Source: an uncultured Oceanobacillus sp.
GTDB lineage: Bacteria; Bacillota; Bacilli; Bacillales; Amphibacillaceae
Direction of reading: 5' to 3'
NCBI GenBank assembly: GCA_938004015.1
Contig: CALKWU010000182.1
Coordinates: 1-13,875 of the forward strand
DNA length: 13,875 nt
The position numbers and the translations under genes were made by a program. Shown piece after piece: positions 1 through 5,587 of the stretch. Below the pieces are notes generated by a model. That model saw nothing but the letters and a program-made list of their open reading frames with translations, was not told the origin of the DNA and did not search any database. The first letter of the stretch is position 1, and every line of letters begins with the position of its first letter.

Positions 1-914
1 TGCAAAAGCTCTCCTATAAAAAATCGTTAGTGACGGCCGGTCTCGTCGTCATTTTAGCCATCGGCATCACCGTAGTCCCGAATTGGATTGGCGGAGACAA
101 AGATACAATCGTCATCGGTGGAAAACTCGGTTCGGAACCGGAAATTTTAATTAATATGTATAAGATTTTAATTGAAGAAGAAACGGATTTGAACGTGGAA
201 CTGCGGCCGAATCTCGGAAAAACGACATTTCTTTTCAATGCATTGGAATCCGGAAGTATTGATGTCTATCCGGAATTCACCGGAACGATCGTCACGCAAT
301 TTTTAGAAGAAACTTCGCTATCGAATGATCGGGAAGAAGTTTACACACAAGCCCGGGACGGCTTACTGGAAAATTACGATCTCGTTCTGTTGGAACCGAT
401 GGCATTCAACAATACGTATGCTTTGGCGGTGTCGGAAGCATTTGCAGAAGAATTTGGTGTGACAACCATTTCCGATTTACGAGGATTAGAACAACATGTC
501 GAAGCCGGCTTCACGTTGGAATTCACGGATCGCCAAGATGGCTATTTAGGAATCCAGGATCTTTACGGGCTTGAATTTCCAAACATGGTGACGATGGAAC
601 CGAAACTCCGCTACACGGCCATCGAGCAAGGGGACATCAATTTACTGGACGCCTATTCCACAGACAGTGAATTGCGACGCTATCATCTCACTGTGTTGGA
701 AGATGATTTGGAACTGTTCCCACCTTATCAAGGCGCCCCATTGTTGAGGAAAGAAACACTTGAGGAATATCCGGAACTGGAAGACATTTTAAATCAATTA
801 GCCGGAAAAATCACTGATGACGAAATGCGGGAAATGAATTATCAAGTTGCTATGGAAGGAAGAAACGCCGCAGAAGTCGCCCGCGAGTTTTTAGAAGAAG
901 CAGGAATACAATGA
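1..914 (+). CDS. Osmoprotectant (betaine/choline-type) ABC transporter substrate-binding domain, 5'-partial
   Basis: This protein captures a quaternary-amine osmolyte outside the membrane and hands it to an ABC importer (OpuC/OpuF/OsmF family). The frame is open to the left edge: codons from position 3 read QKLSYKKSLV before a GTG at 30, so the true start lies at the edge (one missing A would give ATG) or further upstream. A membrane segment (LVVILAIGITVV) is followed by a binding domain of normal size for the family, with motifs IGGKLGSEP near the start, NNTYALAV, and DAYSTDSEL, which is typical of OpuCC/OsmF proteins. There is no lipobox cysteine after the hydrophobic segment, unlike free-standing Gram-positive binding proteins. 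That fits a permease fused to its binding domain, as in OpuFB, with the permease part off the window. The fusion is inferred; the binding-domain family is fairly sure. Substrate specificity cannot be read. Confidence 0.85.
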   Translation, partial: QKLSYKKSLVTAGLVVILAIGITVVPNWIGGDKDTIVIGGKLGSEPEILINMYKILIEEETDLNVELRPNLGKTTFLFNALESGSIDVYPEFTGTIVTQFLEETSLSNDREEVYTQARDGLLENYDLVLLEPMAFNNTYALAVSEAFAEEFGVTTISDLRGLEQHVEAGFTLEFTDRQDGYLGIQDLYGLEFPNMVTMEPKLRYTAIEQGDINLLDAYSTDSELRRYHLTVLEDDLELFPPYQGAPLLRKETLEEYPELEDILNQLAGKITDDEMREMNYQVAMEGRNAAEVAREFLEEAGIQ

Positions 915-961
915 TGAAAAATTTGTTCAGATTATAGAATGAGTTGGATGAATCGAAATGA

Positions 962-1008
962 TGAGCGGGTAATCCTACAGTACGAGCATCTGGGATGAAT
1001 CCCGCTCA
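962..1008 (+). other. Stem-loop between the osmoprotectant gene and its terminator
   Basis: TGAGCGGG (962-969) is the exact complement of CCCGCTCA (1001-1008). ATCC (972-975) and GGAT (993-996) can extend the hairpin inward. It sits directly before the terminator hairpin. TCCTAC (973-978) could instead pair with GTAGGA (1024-1029) in the terminator's 3' arm, giving a mutually exclusive fold. It may be only a 3'-end stabilising stem. Confidence 0.45.
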
Positions 1009-1039
1009 ACCTTCTACAGACTCGTAGGAGGTTTTCTTT
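1008..1039 (+). terminator. Rho-independent terminator of the osmoprotectant transporter gene
   Basis: AACCTTCTAC (1008-1017) pairs with GTAGGAGGTT (1024-1033) over 10 bp with one wobble and a 6-nt loop. The T-rich tail TTCTTTC follows on the plus strand. On the minus strand there is no T-run after the stem, so it should serve the upstream plus-strand gene, not the convergent ABC operon. Confidence 0.75.
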
Positions 1040-1083
1040 CGTTGATGCCCCCATTACTAATCTTAGTCTTTTGCTTATGAAAC

Positions 1084-2577
1084 TTAACCGTTCCTATAAA
1101 CCGTGAACCTTTTCATTTGTATTTTTATACAAATGCCAATCATCAACAGAGAAACGACCAATACCAATAAGCTGACCAGCCAATCCAATAAAAGGATAGA
1201 ACTTCTCAGGATACTTGTATAAAACAAACCCAACATGACAAAACCTGAAAAAAAAGATATGAGCGTCACTCCAGTTTGTGGAATTTGCTGCGCAACCGTC
1301 ACATGTTCCATGGATTTTGAAAACTTATCATAGTCGATCTCGATGGAAGAAATACTTAACGTCAAGACGACAACACCTAGTGAGCAAATCGCCGCAAAAA
1401 GCATGATCATGACCATCGTTAATGGATTCAATCCAATCAGTAACGAATAAATCAAAATGGAAACCGTGTTCGGTACCATCAACAAAAGAAAACCTACCGC
1501 GACTTTTGAATAAACAAGCGAAGGGATATTGAAACGAGTGAAAGAATACCATTGGATGATCCCTCGCTCTGTTTGGAACAATGTCAAGACCACTTCACCA
1601 AATATCAAATAGTTGATGAACAATGAAGCGTGCAATACAAACCATTCAGGCAGGGCAGAAGCAAAGGGCAAGACATTTGTAAGAAAGGACACCCCTTTTT
1701 CTACGAGAACATAGATCATCAATGCTTGTATCAACATCCATATATAAACCCTTATCTTAGTGATTGGATTCCTCAACAGCAGACTGGCATCTTTAAATAG
1801 AATTGGATTTTTAATATGATTGATGAACGTGAATGATTTTTGCGATGAACGTTTTTGTTTAACCTGGTCATGATATTGGTTTGTGCTTTGACGAAAAACC
1901 TTTTGAAACTGAGATGATTGCCGCATGTTTTTCAAAAGTTGAACGACAGCGATCAAGAAGTAGATGATGAACAAGGCAAACCCGACATTCATCAATCCAC
2001 CTGTCAAAGGTGGTTCATATCCAGTTGCTATCATATAGACGGTTCCGCCGATGAAAGTCATTTGCACGATGAATCCCAGTACAATGAGTAAGTTCAAAGA
2101 TTTTGTAATCCGGACCCAACGGATTACAAAAACGAACGTGAGTTGGAAAGAAAGAAACATGGCCGACGCAAAAATCACGAAATTCAGAGGCACTTGTAGA
2201 AACGAATCGGCAAAAGTAATCGAGATCGCAAATCCAAGCAAGCTGTTTCGATATGTGTAAAAAAGTGCGATTGCCAACAAGTTTCTATACGGGCTGACAC
2301 CCAAAAAATTGGGAAGTGTCGTTTTGTTCAATGAAAAAAGTTTTTTTCCAATCACTGCGAAAGTTTGTAACCACGTCAACATCATTGATTGAAACAAGAT
2401 CATCAAAATCACAACATTCGTGGATAATATTTCTTGAGGTTCAACTAATACGGAGATTAAGACAGCTCCTGTAATCAAAAATAACCCTTTGAAAATCAGT
2501 GAATATGGATTCTTTTCTTTCCAGAGATTGAACTGTTCTTTAATGGTGAAGTAAAAAATAGTAGCAACAGCATTCAA
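1084..2577 (-). CDS. ABC transporter permease, about 12 membrane helices (EcsB/YthQ-like)
   Basis: Integral membrane partner of the ATPase encoded just upstream. The 497-residue protein has roughly twelve hydrophobic segments. Six lie in the first ~215 residues, for example SLIFKGLFLITGAVLISVLV and NVVILMILFQSMMLTWL. A charged cytoplasmic stretch follows (about 217-255, rich in K, Q and S), then six more helices to the C-terminus. No extracellular binding domain is visible, which points to an exporter-type ABC-2/Ecs arrangement rather than an importer. Its ATG overlaps the stop of the ATPase gene by 4 bp (ATGA), so the two are translationally coupled. The fold resembles B. subtilis EcsB/YthQ-type permeases by size and layout, but I cannot confirm the subfamily. 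The substrate is unknown; drugs, peptides or lipids are possible given the MerR regulator. Confidence 0.8.
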   Translation of the reverse strand: MNAVATIFYFTIKEQFNLWKEKNPYSLIFKGLFLITGAVLISVLVEPQEILSTNVVILMILFQSMMLTWLQTFAVIGKKLFSLNKTTLPNFLGVSPYRNLLAIALFYTYRNSLLGFAISITFADSFLQVPLNFVIFASAMFLSFQLTFVFVIRWVRITKSLNLLIVLGFIVQMTFIGGTVYMIATGYEPPLTGGLMNVGFALFIIYFLIAVVQLLKNMRQSSQFQKVFRQSTNQYHDQVKQKRSSQKSFTFINHIKNPILFKDASLLLRNPITKIRVYIWMLIQALMIYVLVEKGVSFLTNVLPFASALPEWFVLHASLFINYLIFGEVVLTLFQTERGIIQWYSFTRFNIPSLVYSKVAVGFLLLMVPNTVSILIYSLLIGLNPLTMVMIMLFAAICSLGVVVLTLSISSIEIDYDKFSKSMEHVTVAQQIPQTGVTLISFFSGFVMLGLFYTSILRSSILLLDWLVSLLVLVVSLLMIGICIKIQMKRFTVYRNG

Positions 2578-3326
2578 CTTATTTCCTCGCTCCTCTCCTT
2601 ATCTATAGCGCTTAAAAATACATCCTCCAATTTTCCTTTGTGGATTCCATATTTATCCTTTAGTGTTTCAAGTGGCCCAGAATCTATCAACTTTCCCTTA
2701 TCTATAATAATCAGCCGATCCGCCATTTCTTCCACGACATCAAGAATATGGGTGGTGATCAAAACGGTCACACCTTTTTCTTTGTTTAAACGTTTGATTA
2801 AATCTTTCACTTCTCTTGAAACTTTCGGGTCAAGACCATTTGTGACCTCATCCAAAATAAGCAATTGTGGTGAATGAATCATTCCGGCAGCAATGGATAC
2901 TTTTTTCTTCATTCCTAGTGAAAATGTTTCAATCCGTTCATGTTCGAACTCATTCAAATTCAACGTGGAGATGAGTGCGTCGATTCTTTGATCAAGTTCC
3001 GTTTTTTCAAGTTTGTAAAGTTTTCCTATAAACGTAAGCATTTCGCGGGCAGTCAATCCCTCATATAAAATCGGCGTATCTGGGACATAACCGATTCGAT
3101 TCATATAGGTGAAATCGGTATCCATAATGTCTTTTCCAAACACTTCAATTGTGCCGCTTGTGGGAAATAGTTGACCAGTCAACATTTTAATGATTGTCGT
3201 TTTTCCCGCTCCATTTCTGCCCAATAATCCAATGATTTCACCTTGTTCAATGGAAAAGTTCATATTGCTTACAGCAGTGAAGTTGCCGAATTTCCTTATA
3301 ACATTCGCCACTTTAATTGGATACAT
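2574..3326 (-). CDS. ABC transporter ATP-binding protein (EcsA/YthP-like)
   Basis: Nucleotide-binding subunit that powers the adjacent permease. I chose the ATG at 3326 (250 residues) because GAGGTGA lies 5 nt before it; a longer upstream frame would run into the regulator gene. Visible motifs are Walker A GRNGAGKT (36-43), a degenerate signature FSLGMKKK (135-142) in place of LSGGQ, Walker B LLILDE (155-160), D-loop GLD (164-166) and the switch histidine TTH (193). The usual Q-loop glutamine is replaced (IGYVPDTP, 78-85). EcsA-type ATPases commonly carry such variants, so this does not imply inactivity. The start codon lies one base past the regulator's stop and its ribosome binding site sits inside the regulator's 3' end, so the genes form a tight operon. 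Confidence 0.9.
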   Translation of the reverse strand: MYPIKVANVIRKFGNFTAVSNMNFSIEQGEIIGLLGRNGAGKTTIIKMLTGQLFPTSGTIEVFGKDIMDTDFTYMNRIGYVPDTPILYEGLTAREMLTFIGKLYKLEKTELDQRIDALISTLNLNEFEHERIETFSLGMKKKVSIAAGMIHSPQLLILDEVTNGLDPKVSREVKDLIKRLNKEKGVTVLITTHILDVVEEMADRLIIIDKGKLIDSGPLETLKDKYGIHKGKLEDVFLSAIDKERSEEIS

Positions 3327-3327
3327 A

Positions 3328-4089
3328 TCATTCACCTCGTTTACGATTCGATAAGTAGATTTGAAAAGCTTCGGCAGCAAATTCTTCCTCTACCTCTGAA
3401 AATGGATTTTTGAATAGCAATTCGTCTTTGATGCTTGGTTCGGGTTCCAATCCATTAGCCTTTCTCTCATTTAATTCTTCTAATAAAACATCGATGTCAA
3501 TGACTTGATTTACAAGTGAAACCATTTCTTCTATCACGACTTGAACTTCGGGATCAGAAGGCTCCTTATCAATTGATAGTGTTTTAAGCCTATTCCCAAT
3601 GCCGGCAAATTGTTTAGCCAGTTCATTTTCCTGTTCCGGATGAAGAGAGTACAACTGATGAGCAACTTGTTCTGATATGTTCTCTTCAATCCATTGCTTT
3701 TGTTCTTTTCTCATGCGGACATCATTAATTCCGGAAATGATGATATCCTCATCAACTGTTCCAAACTCTTCATACAAAGAGATGATGTGTTCAATCGTGT
3801 TTAAAGCAGTGTCGATTTCTTCTTTTTTCTTCTGCATCAAATCCCGTTGTTTTTTTAAAGAATCATAGAAATCATCTTGTGTGATCAATTGTTTAATTTC
3901 CTCAAGAGAAAAACCGAGAAATTTAAAGGTAGTGATTTTCTGCAATTGCACTAAATCTTCATACTTATATTTCCTATGCCCCGTATCCGGGTCTTTCTCT
4001 GGTGTCAACAATCCCTTTTGATCGTAGAAGTGTAAGGCTCGAATCGTTACACCCGTGATTTTGGAAAATTCGCCTATTGAGTATTCCAT
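3328..4089 (-). CDS. MerR-family transcriptional regulator, TipA/Mta-like architecture
   Basis: DNA-binding regulator heading the ABC transporter operon. Residues 1-70 form the winged helix: MEYSIGEFSKITGVTIRALH, then FYDQKGLLTPEKD and GHRKYKYEDLVQLQKI. A coiled-coil dimer helix follows (about 72-110, QRDLMQKKKEEIDTALNTIE). The remaining ~140 residues are helical, with EQKQWIEENISE early in the domain. Total length (253) matches TipA and Mta proteins, whose C-terminal TipAS domain binds hydrophobic drugs; homology of this C-terminus to TipAS is inferred from layout and length. The ATG is preceded by GGGAGGGG at a 6-nt spacing. Upstream is a promoter with a 19-bp spacer and a dyad, which suggests the protein activates its own operon when it binds an effector, probably a compound exported by the transporter. 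Confidence 0.88.
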   Translation of the reverse strand: MEYSIGEFSKITGVTIRALHFYDQKGLLTPEKDPDTGHRKYKYEDLVQLQKITTFKFLGFSLEEIKQLITQDDFYDSLKKQRDLMQKKKEEIDTALNTIEHIISLYEEFGTVDEDIIISGINDVRMRKEQKQWIEENISEQVAHQLYSLHPEQENELAKQFAGIGNRLKTLSIDKEPSDPEVQVVIEEMVSLVNQVIDIDVLLEELNERKANGLEPEPSIKDELLFKNPFSEVEEEFAAEAFQIYLSNRKRGE

Positions 4090-4124
4090 CGACTACCCCT
4101 CCCAATTGCTTCATCTTTGCCCTT

Positions 4125-4155
4125 ATTGTACCTCCTAACCTAACATCAGGAGCAA
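4125..4155 (-). promoter_or_regulatory. MerR-type promoter and operator of the regulator-ABC operon
   Basis: Read on the minus strand: -35 TTGCTC (4155-4150), a 19-bp spacer (4149-4131) and -10 TACAAT (4130-4125). A spacer of 19-20 bp is the hallmark of promoters that MerR proteins activate by distorting the DNA. A perfect dyad CTCCT/AGGAG (4132-4136 and 4148-4152, centre 4142) lies within and at the edge of the spacer, where MerR dimers bind. The start codon of the regulator is 36 bp past the -10. Confidence 0.75.
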
Positions 4156-4188
4156 GCGTTTTTTAAAATAAGTTACAGATGGTGAAGA

Positions 4189-4257
4189 ATCGAGTAGGAG
4201 GAGGCGATTAACCTCCATCCTCTCACACCACCGTACGTACGGTTCTAACGGTTAACT
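4189..4257 (-). mobile_element. Relic of a group II intron 3' end (domains V-VI)
   Basis: On the minus strand the segment reads ACGTACGGTGGTGTGAGAGG, then a small hairpin, and ends CTCCTACTCGAT. This order (domain V 3' half with ACGTACGGT, GTGAGAGG, domain VI hairpin, CTACTCGA-type 3' end) is one I recall from Firmicute group II introns. The hairpin is GGAGG (4200-4204) and CCTCC (4212-4216) around a 7-nt loop. AACCGT/ACGGT pairing could form the rest of domain V. No reverse transcriptase or other intron part is present: the copy is cut off at about 4250-4258, where the hsdM remnant begins. Assignment is from memory of the motif pattern, without a covariance search. Confidence 0.55.
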
Positions 4258-4344
4258 ACCACGCTTTCTGAGCAGTTTAAAGAATCTAAGAAATTGGAAG
4301 AGGAGATAAGGAAGCAGCTTGGGAGGATTGGGTATGAAATATAG
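4249..4344 (+). pseudogene. hsdM: Remnant of hsdM (type I DNA methyltransferase), last ~30 codons only
   Basis: The frame ending at the TAG of 4342-4344 translates to SEQFKESKKLEEEI, RKQ, LGRIGYEI. This matches the usual C-terminal tail of type I methylase subunits (a charged helix followed by a G-x-x-G-Y/F-E ending). The stop overlaps the hsdS start by 11 bp, the normal hsdM-hsdS arrangement. Going upstream the frame meets a TAA at 4246-4248 and then the intron relic and the divergent merR promoter, so the catalytic domain (DPPF/NPPY motif and AdoMet site) is absent from the window. The break is about at 4250-4265. It looks like a deletion or rearrangement that removed about 95% of the gene. 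Confidence 0.75.
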
Positions 4345-5587
4345 TGATTGGCAGGAAGTTCAACTTAAAGATATAGCAGAATTTGGTAAAGATAGAATTG
4401 CGGTCACGGAAATTGGGGCTGCAGATTATATATCTACCGTTAACATGCTTCCTGAAAAAGGTGGAATTGAATTAGCAGAAGCCTTGCCTAAAACAAAAAC
4501 GGTAAATAAAGCTACTGCTGGAGATACATTAATATCAAATATTCGGCCGTATTTTAAGAAGATATGGTATTGCAATACCGATTATGGCGTTTCAAGTGAT
4601 GTATTGATAATTAGACCTAAAAATGAAATAGTTGATAATAAATTTTTATATTTTTTCCTTTCCCAAGATAGATTTTTCGACTTTATGGTAAGTACTTCAA
4701 AAGGAACCAAGATGCCCCGAGGTGACAAACAAGCAATAATGAACTATACATTGAAGTTGCCACCTTATAGCGAACAGGTTCAAATTGCTGAACTTTTTAC
4801 TTTTATTGAAGAAAAAATAGCGCTAAACAACGGGGTTAACGAAAACCTTGAAGAAATGGCACAAGCAATTTTCAAACATTGGTTTGTTGATTTTGAATTT
4901 CCAAATGAAAATGGAGAACCATATAAATCAAGTGGTGGTAAGTTTGTAGAAAGTGAATTAGGAATGATACCTGAGGGATGGGAGATAAAATCTCTTGATG
5001 ATATTGCAAGCTATCAAAATGGCTTGGCTATGCAAAAATTTCGTCCTGAAAATCCTGATATCTCGCTACCTGTACTTAAAATAAAAGAACTAAGAAGAGG
5101 TTTTACTGATGAAACTAGTGATCGATGTCGAGATGACATAGATGAAAAAGTTATAGTTGATGATGGAGATATAATTTTCTCTTGGTCCGGAACACTTTTA
5201 GTGAAAATATGGCTAGGTGGAAAAGCAGGTTTAAACCAGCATTTATTTAAGGTTACTTCAGAGACATTTCCGAAATGGTTCTATTATTACTGGACTAAGT
5301 ATCATCTTGAAAGATTCATTAAAATTGCAGCTGATCGAGCTACTACAATGGGACATATTAAGAGATCTCACTTAAAAGAAGCACTAGTAGTTGTGCCTGA
5401 TCAAGTAACCTTAAATCGTTTATCAGAAACTTTTCATCCATTAGTTGAGAAAAAAATTAATTTAGGAATTGAAAGTCGGTATTTGAGGGAGATTCGCGAC
5501 ACTCTTCTCCCCAAACTAATGTCCGGTGAAATCCGTATCCCTGAAGCGGAACAGGAGGTCGAGGCATGTTTACAGAAGACCAATTAG
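4334..5587 (+). CDS. hsdS: Type I restriction-modification specificity subunit
   Basis: Recognises the bipartite DNA target of a type I RM enzyme and holds HsdM and HsdR on the DNA. I use the ATG at 4334 (417 residues): GGGAGGA lies 6 nt upstream and the protein then opens MKYSDWQEVQLKDIAEF, as HsdS proteins do. Target-recognition domain 1 spans about 5-150. A central conserved spacer follows (EQVQIAELFTFIEEKIALNN, then HWFVDFEFP and ESELGMIPEGWE). Domain 2 is about 215-370, and the C-terminal conserved helix ends with RDTLLPKLMSGEI. Both half-target domains and both spacers are present, so it looks intact. Most of the gene is visibly AT-rich, with a shift to more GC near 5485, consistent with exchange of recognition domains. 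The gene upstream (hsdM) is only a stub, and hsdR overlaps its end by 22 bp. Confidence 0.92.
   Translation: MKYSDWQEVQLKDIAEFGKDRIAVTEIGAADYISTVNMLPEKGGIELAEALPKTKTVNKATAGDTLISNIRPYFKKIWYCNTDYGVSSDVLIIRPKNEIVDNKFLYFFLSQDRFFDFMVSTSKGTKMPRGDKQAIMNYTLKLPPYSEQVQIAELFTFIEEKIALNNGVNENLEEMAQAIFKHWFVDFEFPNENGEPYKSSGGKFVESELGMIPEGWEIKSLDDIASYQNGLAMQKFRPENPDISLPVLKIKELRRGFTDETSDRCRDDIDEKVIVDDGDIIFSWSGTLLVKIWLGGKAGLNQHLFKVTSETFPKWFYYYWTKYHLERFIKIAADRATTMGHIKRSHLKEALVVVPDQVTLNRLSETFHPLVEKKINLGIESRYLREIRDTLLPKLMSGEIRIPEAEQEVEACLQKTN

Noticed and set aside
911..937. Tiny frame MMKNLFRL overlapping the end of the osmoprotectant gene
   Set aside because: Eight codons only, with no sign of selection or a downstream partner.
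3327..3380. A longer start for the ABC ATPase at 3380
   Set aside because: It would overlap the regulator by 53 bp and add non-family residues; the ATG at 3326 has a good GAGGTGA site at proper spacing.
4319..4333. TTG at 4319 as the hsdS start
   Set aside because: It would place the ribosome binding site inside the coding region; the ATG at 4334 follows GGGAGGA and gives the usual HsdS N-terminus.
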